NCBI RefSeq assembly: GCF_021440515.1 | Contig: NZ_JAKCMV010000053.1 | Span: forward strand, 1 to 64,000 | DNA from: Enterobacter asburiae | Lineage (GTDB): Bacteria > Pseudomonadota > Gammaproteobacteria > Enterobacterales > Enterobacteriaceae | Direction: 5' to 3' | Length of the DNA: 64,000 nt | Part shown: positions 52,855-64,000 of the stretch, in pieces | How the letters are laid out: the number at the start of each line of letters is the position of its first letter | How positions within the stretch are numbered: the first letter of the stretch is position 1 | Position numbers and translations under genes: made by a program | Notes under the pieces: generated by a model | What the model was told of the DNA's origin: nothing | Database searches by the model: none | The model's input: the letters and a program-made list of their open reading frames with translations, nothing else

Positions 52855-55287
52855 ATGGCGATGAAAAAGTTGCTCATAGCGTCGCTGCTGTTTAGCAGCG
52901 CCACCGTATACGGTGCTGACGGGTTCGTAGTGAAAGACATTCATTTCGAAGGCCTTCAGCGTGTCGCCGTTGGTGCGGCCCTCCTCAGTATGCCTGTGCG
53001 CCCTGGCGATACGGTTAATGATGATGATATCAGTAACACCATCCGTGCTCTGTTTGCCACCGGCAACTTTGAGGACGTCCGCGTCCTGCGCGATGGTGAT
53101 ACGCTGCTGGTTCAGGTAAAAGAACGTCCAACGATCGCCAGTATCACTTTCTCCGGCAACAAGTCGGTAAAAGATGACATGCTCAAGCAGAACCTTGAAG
53201 CATCTGGCGTTCGTGTGGGGGAATCTCTGGACCGCACAACCCTTTCAGACATTGAAAAAGGTCTGGAAGACTTCTACTACAGCGTCGGTAAATACAGCGC
53301 CAGCGTGAAGGCGGTTGTTACACCGCTGCCGCGTAACCGCGTCGATCTGAAGCTGGTGTTCCAGGAAGGTGTTTCGGCGAAGATCCAACAGATCAACATC
53401 GTCGGTAACCACGCTTTCAGCACCGACGAACTGATCTCCACCTTCCAGCTGCGCGATGAAGTGCCATGGTGGAACGTGGTAGGCGATCGTAAATACCAGA
53501 AACAGAAGCTGGCGGGCGACCTTGAAACCCTGCGCAGCTACTACCTGGATCGCGGCTACGCGCGTTTCAACATTGATTCGACTCAGGTCAGTCTGACTCC
53601 GGACAAGAAAGGCATCTACATTACGGTTAACATCACTGAAGGCGATCAGTACAAGCTTTCTGGCGTTGAAGTAAGTGGCAACCTGGCCGGGCATTCTGCT
53701 GAAATTGAGTCGCTGACCAAAATTCAGCCGGGCGATCTGTACAGTGGTTCTAAGGTTACCAAAATGGAAGACAGCATTAAGAAGCTGCTCGGCCGCTATG
53801 GTTATGCCTACCCGCGCGTACAAACTCAGCCAGAGATCAACGACACGGATAAAACCGTTAAGCTGCACGTCAATGTGGACGCGGGTAACCGTTTCTACGT
53901 GCGTAAGATCCGCTTCGAAGGCAACGATACCTCTAAGGATTCCGTTCTGCGCCGTGAAATGCGTCAGATGGAAGGGGCGTGGCTGGGAAGCGATCTGGTA
54001 GACCAGGGTAAAGAGCGTCTGAACCGTCTGGGCTACTTCGAAACGGTTGATACCGATACGCAGCGTGTACCGGGTCGTCCCGATCAGGTTGATGTCGTTT
54101 ATAAGGTTAAAGAGCGTAACACCGGTAGCTTCAACTTCGGTGTGGGTTACGGTACTGAAAGTGGCGTGAGCTTCCAGGTCGGTGTCCAGCAGGATAACTG
54201 GTTGGGTACGGGTTACTCTGTTGGTATCAACGGCACGAAAAACGACTACCAGACCTACTCTGAGTTCTCTGTGACAAACCCATACTTCACCGTTGACGGT
54301 GTGAGCCTGGGCGGTCGTATTTTCTATAACGACTTCAAAGCAGACGATGCAGACCTGTCTACCTATACCAACAAGAGCTACGGTGTAGATGGCACGCTTG
54401 GCTTCCCGATCAACGAATACAACACCCTGCGTGCTGGTTTAGGTTACGTGCATAACGACCTGTCCAATATGCAACCGCAGGTGGCGATGTGGCGTTATCT
54501 GGATTCCATCGGTCAGTCAGCGAGCACGTCGAGTGACAGCAACGGCTTTGCCGCCGATGACTTCACCTTCAACTATGGCTGGACGTATAACCGCCTCGAC
54601 CGTGGTTACTTCCCGACGCAGGGTTCGCGTGTCAACCTGAACGGTAAAGTGACGATCCCAGGTTCTGATAACGAGTTCTACAAAGTGACGCTGGACACCG
54701 CGTCGTACTTCCCAATTGATGACGACCACAAGTGGGTTGTTCTGGGCCGTACACGTTGGGGCTATGGCGACGGTTTAGGTGGCAAAGAGCTGCCGTTCTA
54801 TGAAAACTTCTACGCCGGTGGTTCAAGTACCGTTCGTGGCTTCCAGTCCAACAACATTGGTCCGAAAGCAGCGTATTACGGCGGGAACGACTCGGATAAC
54901 TGCGACAAACCAGCGAAAGATGGCGCGGGCAATGCCAACGTCTGTAGCTCAGATGATGCAGTAGGCGGTAACGCCATGGGTGTTGCAAGCCTGGAGTTCA
55001 TCACGCCTACGCCGTTTATCAGCGACAAATATGCGAACTCTGTGCGTACCTCGTTCTTCGTGGATGCGGGTACCGTTTGGGATACCAACTGGGAGAACAC
55101 TGCCCAGACGCGCGCGGCAGGTATTCCGGACTACAGCGATCCGAGCAACATTCGCATGTCTGCCGGTATCGCATTACAATGGATGTCACCGCTGGGGCCG
55201 TTGGTCTTCTCTTACGCCCAGCCGTTTAAGAAATACGATGGAGACAAAGCGGAACAATTCCAGTTTAACATTGGTAAAACCTGGTAA
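52855..55287 (+). CDS. bamA: Outer-membrane protein assembly factor BamA
   Basis: BamA, 810 residues, the core of the machine that inserts beta-barrel proteins, including the ushers and FhuA in this window. A 20-residue signal peptide precedes five POTRA domains (about residues 21-420) and a 16-strand barrel ending in IGKTW. The L6 lock motif STVRGFQSN is intact, and the L6 cysteine pair is present (DNCDKP and NVCSSDD). Loop residues after RYLDSIG and in [13 protein letters not shown] differ from E. coli. The start is ATG 52855; ATG 52861 is an alternative. Confidence 0.98.
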   Translation: MAMKKLLIASLLFSSATVYGADGFVVKDIHFEGLQRVAVGAALLSMPVRPGDTVNDDDISNTIRALFATGNFEDVRVLRDGDTLLVQVKERPTIASITFSGNKSVKDDMLKQNLEASGVRVGESLDRTTLSDIEKGLEDFYYSVGKYSASVKAVVTPLPRNRVDLKLVFQEGVSAKIQQINIVGNHAFSTDELISTFQLRDEVPWWNVVGDRKYQKQKLAGDLETLRSYYLDRGYARFNIDSTQVSLTPDKKGIYITVNITEGDQYKLSGVEVSGNLAGHSAEIESLTKIQPGDLYSGSKVTKMEDSIKKLLGRYGYAYPRVQTQPEINDTDKTVKLHVNVDAGNRFYVRKIRFEGNDTSKDSVLRREMRQMEGAWLGSDLVDQGKERLNRLGYFETVDTDTQRVPGRPDQVDVVYKVKERNTGSFNFGVGYGTESGVSFQVGVQQDNWLGTGYSVGINGTKNDYQTYSEFSVTNPYFTVDGVSLGGRIFYNDFKADDADLSTYTNKSYGVDGTLGFPINEYNTLRAGLGYVHNDLSNMQPQVAMWRYLDSIGQSASTSSDSNGFAADDFTFNYGWTYNRLDRGYFPTQGSRVNLNGKVTIPGSDNEFYKVTLDTASYFPIDDDHKWVVLGRTRWGYGDGLGGKELPFYENFYAGGSSTVRGFQSNNIGPKAAYYGGNDSDNCDKPAKDGAGNANVCSSDDAVGGNAMGVASLEFITPTPFISDKYANSVRTSFFVDAGTVWDTNWENTAQTRAAGIPDYSDPSNIRMSAGIALQWMSPLGPLVFSYAQPFKKYDGDKAEQFQFNIGKTW

Positions 55288-55332
55288 TAATCCGCTGCAA
55301 AGGAATGCGTTGGCTGTGTAGCGCTGACAACC

Positions 55333-55354
55333 GGCGATCGGTAAAACGATCGCC
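55333..55354 (+). other. Intercistronic hairpin between bamA and skp
   Basis: A perfect eight-base stem GGCGATCG / CGATCGCC with a six-base loop, not followed by a T run. It is more likely an mRNA processing or stability element than a terminator. Confidence 0.7.
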
Positions 55355-55409
55355 TTGCCACGCAAAGAACGGTACTTTCGGGTGCCAATGGGATGGTAAG
55401 GAGTTAATT

Positions 55410-55904
55410 GTGAAAAAGTGGTTATTAGCTGCAGGTCTCGGTTTAGCGATGGCAACTTCTGCTCAGGCAGCAGACAAAATTGCAATCGTCAACATGGGTA
55501 ATTTGTTCCAGCAGGTTGCACAGAAAACTGGCGTTTCTGCAACTCTGGAAAACGAATTCAAAGGCCGTGCGAGCGAACTGCAACGTATGGAAAACGATCT
55601 TCAGTCCAAAATGCAGCGTTTGCAGCGTGATGGTTCTACCATGAAGTCTGCTGATCGTAGCAAGCTGGAAAAAGACGTCATGGCTCAGCGCCAGACCTTC
55701 TCTCAGAAAGCACAAGCTTTCGAGCAGGATCGTCAGCGTCGTTCTAACGAAGAACGTGGCAAACTGGTTACCCGCATTCAGTCTGCTGTTAAATCAGTAG
55801 CTGCCGATCAGAGCATCGATCTGGTTGTTGATGCGAATGCCGTTGCTTTCAACAGCAGCGATGTTAAAGACATCACCGCTGATGTTCTGAAACAGGTTAA
55901 ATAA
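55410..55904 (+). CDS. skp: Periplasmic chaperone Skp
   Basis: Skp (OmpH), 164 residues, a trimeric jellyfish-shaped chaperone that carries unfolded outer-membrane proteins to BamA. The signal peptide ends at TSAQA and the mature protein starts [13 protein letters not shown]. Long charged helices (residues about 45-130) form the tentacles. The start is GTG 55410, with TAAGGAG seven bases upstream; upstream codons in the frame are not conserved. It is three residues longer than E. coli Skp. Confidence 0.96.
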   Translation: MKKWLLAAGLGLAMATSAQAADKIAIVNMGNLFQQVAQKTGVSATLENEFKGRASELQRMENDLQSKMQRLQRDGSTMKSADRSKLEKDVMAQRQTFSQKAQAFEQDRQRRSNEERGKLVTRIQSAVKSVAADQSIDLVVDANAVAFNSSDVKDITADVLKQVK

Positions 55905-55907
55905 GTA

Positions 55908-56933
55908 ATGCCTTCTATTCGACTGGCTGATTTAGCTCAGCAGTTGGATGCAGAATTACACGGTGATGGCGATATCGTCATCACCGCTGTTGCGTCCATG
56001 CAATCTGCTCAAAAGGGCAACATCACCTTCATGGTAAGCCCTAAGTACCGTGAACATCTGGCTCAATGCCAGGCGTCTGCCGTTGTTCTGACGCAGGACG
56101 ATCTTCCCTTTGCCACAGGCGCTGCGCTGGTAGTGAAAAATCCCTACCTGACCTACGCACGCATGGCTCAAATTCTTGATACCACGCCGCAGCCGGCGCA
56201 GAACATTGCTGCCAGTGCAGCAATCGATCCTACGGCGACGCTGGGTAACAACGTTTCAATCGGTGCGAATGCCGTTATCGAATCCGGGGTAGTACTCGGT
56301 GATAACGTCGTGATCGGCCCGGGTTGCTTCGTTGGGAAAAACACAAAGATCGGCGCAGGTTCCCGTTTATGGGCGAATGTGTCCGTTTACCACGAAGTCG
56401 AGATCGGCGAGAATTGCCTGGTTCAGTCCAGCACCGTCATCGGTTCTGACGGCTTTGGCTACGCCAACGATCGTGGCAACTGGGTGAAGATCCCACAGCT
56501 TGGTCGCGTTATTATTGGCGATCGCGTTGAGATCGGCGCCTGTACGACCATCGACCGTGGTGCGCTTGACGACACCATTATTGGTAACGGTGTTATCATC
56601 GATAATCAGTGTCAGATTGCACATAACGTTGTGATTGGCGACAATACTGCCGTTGCTGGTGGTGTCATCATGGCGGGCAGCCTCAAAATTGGCCGTTACT
56701 GTATGATTGGTGGTGCCAGCGTGATTAACGGGCATATGGAAATATGCGACAAAGTCACGGTGACCGGAATGGGTATGGTGATGCGTCCTATCACCGAGCC
56801 AGGCGTCTATTCCTCTGGTATCCCGCTGCAACCTAACAAGGTGTGGCGTAAAACAGCAGCTCTGGTGATGAATATTGATGATATGAGCAAGCGACTCAAA
56901 GCCATTGAGCGCAAGATCGATCAACAAGACTAA
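55908..56933 (+). CDS. lpxD: UDP-3-O-(3-hydroxymyristoyl)glucosamine N-acyltransferase
   Basis: LpxD, 341 residues, adds the second hydroxymyristoyl chain in lipid A synthesis. An N-terminal uridine-binding domain is followed by a left-handed beta helix of hexapeptide repeats ([20 protein letters not shown]) and a C-terminal helix. The catalytic His lies in the [17 protein letters not shown] segment. The ATG is three bases after the skp stop. Confidence 0.97.
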   Translation: MPSIRLADLAQQLDAELHGDGDIVITAVASMQSAQKGNITFMVSPKYREHLAQCQASAVVLTQDDLPFATGAALVVKNPYLTYARMAQILDTTPQPAQNIAASAAIDPTATLGNNVSIGANAVIESGVVLGDNVVIGPGCFVGKNTKIGAGSRLWANVSVYHEVEIGENCLVQSSTVIGSDGFGYANDRGNWVKIPQLGRVIIGDRVEIGACTTIDRGALDDTIIGNGVIIDNQCQIAHNVVIGDNTAVAGGVIMAGSLKIGRYCMIGGASVINGHMEICDKVTVTGMGMVMRPITEPGVYSSGIPLQPNKVWRKTAALVMNIDDMSKRLKAIERKIDQQD

Positions 56934-56962
56934 GCATTCATCAATTAAATGCTAAATTTCCC

Positions 56963-56994
56963 GGCCTGTCGGCTTTCTTATAAACCGGCAGGCC
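56963..56994 (+). other. Intercistronic hairpin between lpxD and fabZ
   Basis: A ten-base stem GGCCTGTCGG / CCGGCAGGCC (one G-T pair) with a 12-base loop, without a T run. It lies in the 104-base gap before fabZ and may affect processing of the lpxD-fabZ transcript. Confidence 0.65.
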
Positions 56995-57037
56995 GTGTTA
57001 TTATTGCTATTCAGTACATTTTGACAGGAAGAGTATT

Positions 57038-57493
57038 TTGACTACCGACACTCATACTCTGCATATTGAAGAGATTTTAGAACTTCTGCCGCACCGCTAC
57101 CCGTTTTTGCTGGTAGATCGTGTGCTGGATTTTGAAGAAGGTCGTTTTCTGCGCGCAGTGAAAAATGTCTCCGTTAACGAGCCATTCTTCCAGGGACACT
57201 TCCCTGGTAAGCCTATCTTCCCGGGTGTGTTGATCCTGGAAGCGATGGCACAGGCTACCGGTATTCTTGCGTTTAAAAGCGTAGGCAAACTGGAGCCAGG
57301 TGAGCTGTACTACTTCGCGGGTATCGATGAAGCGCGCTTCAAGCGTCCAGTCGTGCCTGGTGATCAGATGATCATGGAAGTCACTTTTGAAAAAACGCGC
57401 CGTGGCCTGACTCGCTTTAAAGGCGTAGCTCTGGTTGACGGTAAAGTTGTTTGCGAAGCGACAATGATGTGTGCTCGTAGCCGGGAGGCCTGA
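57038..57493 (+). CDS. fabZ: 3-hydroxyacyl-[acyl-carrier-protein] dehydratase FabZ
   Basis: FabZ, 151 residues, dehydrates 3-hydroxyacyl-ACP in fatty-acid elongation and competes with LpxA for 3-hydroxymyristoyl-ACP. The hot-dog fold active site is [19 protein letters not shown], holding the catalytic His and Glu. The start is TTG 57038 with GGAAGAG upstream, as in E. coli; the length is identical. Confidence 0.97.
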   Translation: MTTDTHTLHIEEILELLPHRYPFLLVDRVLDFEEGRFLRAVKNVSVNEPFFQGHFPGKPIFPGVLILEAMAQATGILAFKSVGKLEPGELYYFAGIDEARFKRPVVPGDQMIMEVTFEKTRRGLTRFKGVALVDGKVVCEATMMCARSREA

Positions 57494-57496
57494 TAC

Positions 57497-58285
57497 GTGA
57501 TTGATAAATCCGCCTTTATTCATCCTACTGCGATTGTGGAAGTTGGCGCCATTATTGGTGCGAATGTTCACATTGGCCCATTCTGTATTGTTGGACCCCA
57601 TGTCGAAATTGGTGAGGGTACAGTTCTGAAATCTCACGTTGTGGTGAATGGTCATACGACTATTGGCTGCAATAATGAGATCTATCAGTTCGCCTCCATC
57701 GGCGAAGCTAACCAGGATCTTAAGTATGCTGGCGAGCCGACTCGTGTGGAAATCGGCGATCGTAACCGCATTCGCGAAAGCGTCACCATTCATCGTGGAA
57801 CAGTACAGGGCGGTGGATTGACGAAGGTGGGCAGCGACAACCTGTTTATGGTTAATGCGCACATTGCGCATGACTGTGTAGTGGGTAACCGCTGTATTCT
57901 TGCCAACAACGCAACGCTGGCAGGACACGTATCGGTCGATGACTTCGCAATTATTGGCGGCATGACGGCGGTTCATCAGTTCTGCATCATTGGTGCTCAC
58001 GTGATGGTCGGCGGCTGCTCCGGCGTGGCGCAAGACGTCCCGCCGTACGTTATTGCGCAGGGCAACCATGCAACGCCGTTTGGCGTAAACATCGAAGGCC
58101 TCAAGCGTCGTGGCTTTAGCCGCGAAGCGATCACAGCCATCCGTAACGCGTACAAGCAACTGTACCGCAACGGAAAAACGCTGGAAGAGGCGAAGCCGGA
58201 AATTGCCGAGCTGGCGAATAAGCACCCGGAAGTGAACGCGTTCATGGAGTTCTTTGAGCGTTCAACAAGGGGTCTGATTCGTTAA
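57497..58285 (+). CDS. lpxA: UDP-N-acetylglucosamine O-acyltransferase LpxA
   Basis: LpxA, 262 residues, carries out the first step of lipid A synthesis. A left-handed beta helix of hexapeptide repeats ([15 protein letters not shown]) carries the catalytic His in [12 protein letters not shown], followed by a C-terminal helical domain ([20 protein letters not shown]). The start is GTG 57497, three bases after the fabZ stop. Its TAA overlaps the lpxB ATG by one base. Confidence 0.97.
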   Translation: MIDKSAFIHPTAIVEVGAIIGANVHIGPFCIVGPHVEIGEGTVLKSHVVVNGHTTIGCNNEIYQFASIGEANQDLKYAGEPTRVEIGDRNRIRESVTIHRGTVQGGGLTKVGSDNLFMVNAHIAHDCVVGNRCILANNATLAGHVSVDDFAIIGGMTAVHQFCIIGAHVMVGGCSGVAQDVPPYVIAQGNHATPFGVNIEGLKRRGFSREAITAIRNAYKQLYRNGKTLEEAKPEIAELANKHPEVNAFMEFFERSTRGLIR

Positions 58286-59433
58286 TGGTCGACAGTCGTC
58301 CGCTTACGATAGCCCTGGTCGCCGGAGAAACCTCCGGCGATATTCTTGGTGCAGGCCTTATCCGCGCACTCAAGGCCCGCGTCCCTAACGCGCGCTTTGT
58401 TGGCGTTGCCGGCCCGCTGATGCAGGCAGAAGGCTGCAAAGCCTGGTATGAAATGGAAGAGCTGGCCGTGATGGGCATCGTTGAGGTGCTGGGTCGCCTG
58501 CGTCGTCTGCTGCATATCCGTGCCGATCTCACCCGCCGTTTTACCGACCTCAAACCCGACGTGTTTGTCGGTATCGATGCGCCTGATTTCAATATCACCC
58601 TTGAAGGGAACCTGAAAAAGCAGGGCATCAAAACCATTCACTACGTCAGTCCGTCCGTCTGGGCGTGGCGACAGAAACGCGTTTTCAAAATCGGACGGTC
58701 CACCAACCTGGTGCTGGCTTTTCTGCCTTTCGAAAAAGCGTTTTACGACAAATTTAACGTCCCGTGCCGCTTTATCGGACACACCATGGCGGATGCCATG
58801 CCGCTCGATCCGGATAAAAACGCCGCGCGTGACGTGCTGGGCATTCCCCACGGCGCACACTGTCTGGCACTGCTGCCGGGAAGCCGCAGTGCCGAAGTGG
58901 AAATGCTCAGCGCTGATTTTCTGAAAACGGCGCAGATCCTTCGCCAGACCTATCCCGATCTCGAAGTGGTCGTGCCGCTGGTGAATGCCAAACGCCGCGA
59001 GCAGTTTGAGCGCATCAAAGCGGAGGTCGCACCTGATCTTCACGTTCATCTGCTGGACGGCAAGGGCCGCGAGGCGATGGTCGCGAGCGATGCGGCACTG
59101 CTGGCATCCGGTACGGCGGCGCTCGAGTGTATGCTGGCGAAATGTCCGATGGTGGTGGGCTATCGTATGAAGCCGTTCACTTTCTGGCTGGCGAAACGGC
59201 TGGTGAAAACGGACTACGTTTCATTGCCAAACCTGCTTGCCGGGCGCGAGCTGGTCAAAGAGCTGTTGCAGGAGGAGTGCCAGCCGCAGGCGTTAGCCGA
59301 TGCGCTGCTGCCGCTTATTGCGAACGGAAAAACCAGCCACCAGATGCACGATACTTTCCGTGAACTGCACCAGCAGATCCGCTGTAATGCCGATGAGCAG
59401 GCGGCTGACGCGGTGCTGGAGCTCGCACAATGA
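58285..59433 (+). CDS. lpxB: Lipid A disaccharide synthase
   Basis: LpxB, 382 residues, a GT19 glycosyltransferase joining UDP-diacylglucosamine and lipid X. Visible motifs are [34 protein letters not shown] and [11 protein letters not shown]. It overlaps lpxA by one base and rnhB by four, so the three are coupled. Confidence 0.97.
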   Translation: MVDSRPLTIALVAGETSGDILGAGLIRALKARVPNARFVGVAGPLMQAEGCKAWYEMEELAVMGIVEVLGRLRRLLHIRADLTRRFTDLKPDVFVGIDAPDFNITLEGNLKKQGIKTIHYVSPSVWAWRQKRVFKIGRSTNLVLAFLPFEKAFYDKFNVPCRFIGHTMADAMPLDPDKNAARDVLGIPHGAHCLALLPGSRSAEVEMLSADFLKTAQILRQTYPDLEVVVPLVNAKRREQFERIKAEVAPDLHVHLLDGKGREAMVASDAALLASGTAALECMLAKCPMVVGYRMKPFTFWLAKRLVKTDYVSLPNLLAGRELVKELLQEECQPQALADALLPLIANGKTSHQMHDTFRELHQQIRCNADEQAADAVLELAQ

Positions 59434-60026
59434 TGGAATTTGTTTACCCACACACGCACCTTGTTGCGGGCGTGGATGAAGTCGGACGCGGCCCGTTAGT
59501 CGGTGCCGTGGTGACGGCGGCGGTGATCCTCGATCCTGCGCGTCCGATTATCGGCTTGAATGACTCTAAAAAACTGTCTGAAAAACGCCGCCTCGCGCTC
59601 TTTGACGAAATCACGGAGAAAGCCCTGGCCTGGAGCCTCGGGCGTGCCGAGCCGGAAGAGATCGACAAACTGAACATTCTGCACGCCACCATGCTGGCCA
59701 TGCAGCGTGCGGTAGCGGGCCTGAAAATTGCCCCGGAATATGTGCTGATTGACGGCAACCGTTGTCCCGCACTGCCTGTGCCTTCTATGGCGGTGGTGAA
59801 AGGCGACAGCCGGGTCGCAGAAATTAGCGCGGCTTCTATTATTGCCAAAGTGACACGCGACGCCGAAATGGCCGCGCTGGACCTCACTTATCCCCAGTAT
59901 GGCTTCGCCCAGCACAAGGGATATCCGACCGCTTTCCATCTGGAAAAGCTGGCTGAACATGGCGCAACTCAACATCATCGGCGCAGTTTTGGCCCGGTGA
60001 AACGCGCGCTGGGACTGGTGTCCTGA
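59430..60026 (+). CDS. rnhB: Ribonuclease HII
   Basis: RNase HII, 198 residues, removes ribonucleotides embedded in DNA. The acidic active site is in [14 protein letters not shown] (Asp, Glu), with further acidic residues in LIDGNR and [11 protein letters not shown] 59430 overlaps the lpxB stop (ATGA); a second ATG follows at 59433. Confidence 0.97.
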   Translation: MMEFVYPHTHLVAGVDEVGRGPLVGAVVTAAVILDPARPIIGLNDSKKLSEKRRLALFDEITEKALAWSLGRAEPEEIDKLNILHATMLAMQRAVAGLKIAPEYVLIDGNRCPALPVPSMAVVKGDSRVAEISAASIIAKVTRDAEMAALDLTYPQYGFAQHKGYPTAFHLEKLAEHGATQHHRRSFGPVKRALGLVS

Positions 60027-60064
60027 ATCAAGACGCAAGCAATTAAGTAACGCGGAATCTGAAG

Positions 60065-63000
60065 ATGGCTGAACCACGTTTCGTACACCTGCGGGTGCAT
60101 AGCGACTACTCCATGATCGATGGGCTGGCAAAGACCGGGCCGCTGGTAAAAAAGGCGGCCGCGTTAGGTATGCCTGCACTGGCGATCACCGATTTTACCA
60201 ACCTGTGTGGCCTGGTGAAGTTTTACGGAACGGCACATGGCGCAGGGCTGAAACCTATCGTCGGCGCTGATTTTCATGTGCAAAGTGACCTGATCGGCGA
60301 TGAAATGACGCAGATCACCGTCCTGGCCATGAATAACACCGGCTATCAGAACCTCACGCTGCTGATTTCGAAAGCCTATCAGCGCGGCTACGGCGCGCTT
60401 GGCCCGTGGATCGACCGGGACTGGCTGGCGGAGCTCAACGAAGGGCTGCTGCTGATTTCCGGCGGCCGGATGGGCGACGTTGGCAAATGCCTGATGCGCG
60501 GCAATAGCGCGCTGGTGGATCAGTGCGTATCGTTCTACGAAGAATATTTCCCGGATCGCTACTATCTGGAGCTGATCCGCACCGGTCGTGCCGATGAAGA
60601 GAGCTATCTTCACGCGGCGGTCGCGCTGGCTGAAGAGCGCGGCCTGCCGGTAGTGGCGACCAACGACGTCCGTTTCCTTGAGCCTGGCGACTTTGACGCT
60701 CATGAGATCCGCGTTGCCATCCACGACGGCTTTACCCTCGACGATCCGAAACGTCCGCGTAACTACTCCTCGCAGCAGTACATGCGCAGCGAAGACGAGA
60801 TGTGCGAGCTGTTCTCCGATCTGCCGGAAGCGCTGGAAAACAGCGTAGAAATTGCCAAGCGCTGCAACGTGACCGTGCGCCTCGGCGAATACTTCCTGCC
60901 GCAGTTCCCGACGGGCGACATGACCACGGAAGATTTCCTGGTCGCGAAATCCAAAGAGGGCCTCGAAGAGCGCCTGGAATTTCTGTTCCCGGACGAAGCC
61001 GAACGCAAAGAAAAACGCCCTCCGTACGATGAGCGTCTGGATATTGAACTCCAGGTGATCAACCAGATGGGCTTCCCCGGCTACTTCCTGATCGTTATGG
61101 AGTTCATCCAGTGGTCGAAGGATAACGGCGTGCCGGTAGGCCCGGGCCGTGGTTCCGGTGCAGGTTCGCTGGTGGCCTATGCGCTGAAAATTACCGATCT
61201 CGACCCGCTGGAGTTCGACCTGCTGTTCGAACGTTTCCTTAACCCGGAACGTGTCTCAATGCCCGACTTTGACGTCGACTTCTGCATGGAGAAACGCGAC
61301 CAGGTTATCGAACACGTGGCGGACATGTACGGCCGCGACGCGGTATCGCAGATTATTACGTTCGGTACGATGGCCGCGAAGGCGGTTATCCGCGACGTGG
61401 GCCGCGTGCTGGGTCACCCGTACGGGTTCGTTGATCGCATTTCCAAGCTGGTGCCGCCCGATCCGGGCATGACGCTGGCAAAAGCCTTTGAAGCCGAACC
61501 GCAGCTGCCGGAAATCTACGAGGCGGACGAAGAGGTCAAAGCGCTGATCGACATGGCGCGTAAGCTTGAAGGGGTGACGCGTAACGCCGGTAAACACGCC
61601 GGTGGGGTGGTTATCGCCCCGACCAAAATTACCGATTTCGCGCCGCTGTACTGTGACGAAGCGGGCCAGCACCCTGTTACCCAGTTTGACAAGAACGACG
61701 TGGAATACGCCGGGCTGGTGAAGTTCGACTTCCTCGGCCTGCGTACGCTCACCATCATCAACTGGGCGCTGGAGATGATCAACGCCCGCCGCGAGAAGAA
61801 CGGCGAGCCGCCGCTGGATATCGCCGCCATCCCGCTGGATGACAAGAAAAGCTTCGACATGCTGCAACGCTCGGAAACCACGGCGGTATTCCAGCTTGAA
61901 TCCCGCGGCATGAAAGATCTGATTAAGCGCCTGCAACCCGACTGCTTCGAAGATATGATCGCACTGGTGGCGCTGTTCCGCCCGGGCCCGTTGCAGTCAG
62001 GGATGGTTGATAACTTCATCGACCGTAAGCACGGTCGCGAAGAGATTTCTTACCCGGACGTTCAGTGGCAGCACGAAAGCCTGAAGCCGGTTCTGGAGCC
62101 AACCTACGGCATCATCCTGTATCAGGAACAGGTTATGCAGATTGCCCAGGTGCTCTCTGGCTACACCCTCGGCGGCGCGGACATGCTGCGTCGTGCGATG
62201 GGTAAGAAAAAGCCGGAAGAGATGGCCAAGCAGCGCGGCACCTTCGAAGAAGGGGCGAGAAAGAACGGCGTTGACGGCGAGCTGGCGATAAAAATCTTCG
62301 ACCTGGTAGAGAAATTTGCCGGGTACGGCTTTAACAAATCCCACTCCGCTGCGTATGCGCTGGTCTCTTATCAGACGCTGTGGCTGAAGGCGCACTATCC
62401 TGCCGAATTTATGGCGGCGGTAATGACCGCCGATATGGACAACACCGAGAAGGTTGTTGGCCTGGTGGACGAGTGCTGGCGTATGGGTCTGAAGATCCTG
62501 CCGCCGGATATTAACTCGGGTCTGTACCATTTCCACGTTAACGAGCACGGGGAAATTGTTTACGGCATCGGCGCGATCAAAGGCGTGGGTGAAGGGCCGA
62601 TTGAGGCTATCATCGAAGCGCGTAACAACGGCGGCTATTTCCGCGAGCTGTTCGATCTTTGCGCCCGTACCGACACCAAAAAACTGAACCGCCGCGTGCT
62701 TGAAAAGCTGATCATGTCCGGGGCGTTCGACAGGCTCGGCCCGCACCGCGCCGCGCTGATGAACTCGCTGGGCGATGCGCTGAAAGCGGCAGATCAGCAC
62801 GCGAAAGCGGAAGCGATAGGGCAAGCGGATATGTTCGGCGTGCTGGCGGAAGAGCCAGAGCAGATTGAGCAGTCCTATTCCAACTGCCAGCCGTGGCCAG
62901 AACAGGTGGTGCTGGATGGCGAACGTGAAACGTTAGGTCTGTACCTGACGGGTCACCCGATCAACCAGTACATTAAAGAAATTGAGCGCTATGTCGGCGG

Positions 63001-63547
63001 CCACAGGCTAAAAGACATGCATCCGACAGATCGTGGTAAAATCACCACGGCTGCGGGGCTCGTGATTGCTGCAAGGGTAATGGTCACCAAGCGCGGCAAT
63101 CGTATTGGCATCTGTACGCTGGATGACCGTTCCGGGCGTCTGGAGGTGATGTTGTTCACCGACGCGCTGGATAAATACCAGCAATTGCTGGAAAAAGACC
63201 GCATACTTATCGTCAGCGGACAGGTCAGCTTTGATGACTTCAGCGGGGGGCTTAAAATGACCGCCCGCGAAGTGATGGACATTGACGAAGCCCGTGAAAA
63301 ATATGCTCGCGGGCTTGCTATCTCGCTGACGGACAGGCAAATTGATGACCAGCTTTTAAACCGACTCCGTCAGTCTCTGGAACCCCACCGCTCGGGGACA
63401 ATTCCAGTACATCTCTACTATCAGAGGGCGGATGCACGTGCGCGGTTGCGCTTTGGTGCAACGTGGCGTGTCTCTCCGAGCGATCGTTTACTAAACGATC
63501 TCCGTGGCCTCATTGGTTCGGAGCAGGTGGAACTGGAGTTTGACTAA
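60065..63547 (+). CDS. dnaE: DNA polymerase III subunit alpha
   Basis: DnaE, 1160 residues, the replicative polymerase, the same length as in E. coli. The N-terminal PHP domain begins [16 protein letters not shown]. The polymerase active site has PDFDVDF with Asp401 and Asp403, and a third Asp in the palm (FDFLGLRTL region). The beta-clamp-binding motif (QADMFG), the OB fold (about 990-1075) and a C-terminal tau-binding domain follow. It lies 38 bases after rnhB. Confidence 0.98.
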   Translation: MAEPRFVHLRVHSDYSMIDGLAKTGPLVKKAAALGMPALAITDFTNLCGLVKFYGTAHGAGLKPIVGADFHVQSDLIGDEMTQITVLAMNNTGYQNLTLLISKAYQRGYGALGPWIDRDWLAELNEGLLLISGGRMGDVGKCLMRGNSALVDQCVSFYEEYFPDRYYLELIRTGRADEESYLHAAVALAEERGLPVVATNDVRFLEPGDFDAHEIRVAIHDGFTLDDPKRPRNYSSQQYMRSEDEMCELFSDLPEALENSVEIAKRCNVTVRLGEYFLPQFPTGDMTTEDFLVAKSKEGLEERLEFLFPDEAERKEKRPPYDERLDIELQVINQMGFPGYFLIVMEFIQWSKDNGVPVGPGRGSGAGSLVAYALKITDLDPLEFDLLFERFLNPERVSMPDFDVDFCMEKRDQVIEHVADMYGRDAVSQIITFGTMAAKAVIRDVGRVLGHPYGFVDRISKLVPPDPGMTLAKAFEAEPQLPEIYEADEEVKALIDMARKLEGVTRNAGKHAGGVVIAPTKITDFAPLYCDEAGQHPVTQFDKNDVEYAGLVKFDFLGLRTLTIINWALEMINARREKNGEPPLDIAAIPLDDKKSFDMLQRSETTAVFQLESRGMKDLIKRLQPDCFEDMIALVALFRPGPLQSGMVDNFIDRKHGREEISYPDVQWQHESLKPVLEPTYGIILYQEQVMQIAQVLSGYTLGGADMLRRAMGKKKPEEMAKQRGTFEEGARKNGVDGELAIKIFDLVEKFAGYGFNKSHSAAYALVSYQTLWLKAHYPAEFMAAVMTADMDNTEKVVGLVDECWRMGLKILPPDINSGLYHFHVNEHGEIVYGIGAIKGVGEGPIEAIIEARNNGGYFRELFDLCARTDTKKLNRRVLEKLIMSGAFDRLGPHRAALMNSLGDALKAADQHAKAEAIGQADMFGVLAEEPEQIEQSYSNCQPWPEQVVLDGERETLGLYLTGHPINQYIKEIERYVGGHRLKDMHPTDRGKITTAAGLVIAARVMVTKRGNRIGICTLDDRSGRLEVMLFTDALDKYQQLLEKDRILIVSGQVSFDDFSGGLKMTAREVMDIDEAREKYARGLAISLTDRQIDDQLLNRLRQSLEPHRSGTIPVHLYYQRADARARLRFGATWRVSPSDRLLNDLRGLIGSEQVELEFD

Positions 63548-63559
63548 TACAGGAATACT

Positions 63560-64000
63560 ATGAGTCTGAATTTCCTTGATTTCGAACAGCCGATTGCAGA
63601 GCTGGAAGCGAAAATCGATTCTCTGACAGCAGTGAGCCGTCAGGATGAAAAACTGGATATTAACATCGACGAAGAAGTGCATCGTCTGCGCGAAAAAAGC
63701 GTAGAACTGACGCGCAAAATCTTTGCCGATCTCGGCGCATGGCAGATTGCCCAGCTGGCGCGTCATCCACAGCGCCCGTACACCCTGGATTATGTCCGCC
63801 TGGCGTTTGATGAATTTGACGAACTGGCAGGCGATCGCGCTTATGCTGACGACAAAGCAATTGTCGGCGGTATCGCTCGTCTGGACGGTCGCCCGGTGAT
63901 GATCATTGGTCACCAGAAAGGCCGTGAAACCAAAGAGAAAATTCGCCGTAACTTCGGTATGCCAGCGCCAGAAGGCTACCGTAAAGCGCTGCGTCTGATG
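63560..64000 (+). CDS. accA: Acetyl-CoA carboxylase carboxyltransferase subunit alpha (partial)
   Basis: The first 147 codons of AccA, cut by the end of the window. AccA pairs with AccD to transfer the carboxyl group to acetyl-CoA, the first step of fatty-acid synthesis. [20 protein letters not shown] and the block [20 protein letters not shown] are characteristic. The ATG follows dnaE by 12 bases with AGGAA as its ribosome site. Confidence 0.95.

Noticed and set aside
57077-58225. A 382-codon open frame antisense to fabZ and lpxA
   Set aside because: It spans two conserved genes on the other strand, and its composition is that of complemented hexapeptide repeats. No domain is recognisable.

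Overview
The window is chromosomal DNA of a member of the Enterobacteriaceae. Protein lengths, start codons and gene order match the Escherichia coli pan-fhu-hemL-degP-rpsB-bamA-dnaE arc almost gene for gene. Two accessory fimbrial loci and short palindromic intergenic repeats point to Enterobacter (cloacae complex) or a close genus; this genus call is inference.

Layout. (1) 1-3456, minus strand: a fimbrial usher and its periplasmic chaperone, with the rest of the operon off the left edge. (2) 3818-12037: yadE, then leftward panD, panC, panB, folK, pcnB, gluQ, dksA, sfsA and thpR (pantothenate and folate synthesis, RNA 3'-end processing, tRNA modification, stringent-response cofactor). (3) 12110-17215: hrpB and mrcB. 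(4) 17260-23600: a complete chaperone-usher fimbrial operon (pilin, chaperone, usher, two tandem paralogous adhesins) between mrcB and fhuA, which are neighbours in E. coli. (5) 23783-29744: fhuA-fhuC-fhuD-fhuB, ferrichrome uptake, behind a Fur-box-like promoter. (6) 29804-41170: hemL, clcA, erpA, yadS, btuF, mtn, dgt, degP, cdaR, yaeH, dapD. (7) 41203-44735: glnD and map, leftward. (8) 45056-64000, all rightward: rpsB, tsf, pyrH, frr, dxr, uppS, cdsA, rseP, bamA, skp, lpxD, fabZ, lpxA, lpxB, rnhB, dnaE and the 5' part of accA. This block links translation, isoprenoid and phospholipid precursors, outer-membrane protein assembly and lipid A synthesis.

Most of the window is conserved core genome. 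The accessory part is fimbrial. The mrcB-fhuA operon carries two same-length two-domain adhesins. The second is preceded by a short decayed copy of the usher's 3' end, at nearly the same distance from its start codon as the real usher end is from the first adhesin. This points to a segmental duplication of 'usher tail plus adhesin'. The left operon has a chaperone and usher but no pilin gene in the usual upstream position.

Other points: pcnB can be read from an ATT start, as in E. coli; seven other core genes use GTG or TTG; three copies of a 46-49 bp palindromic repeat occur, two of them exactly at convergent gene junctions; the rpsB leader keeps its structured form. I see no CRISPR array, tRNA, rRNA, insertion sequence, prophage or obvious new defence system. 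The best candidate for something little described is the duplicated-adhesin fimbrial locus.
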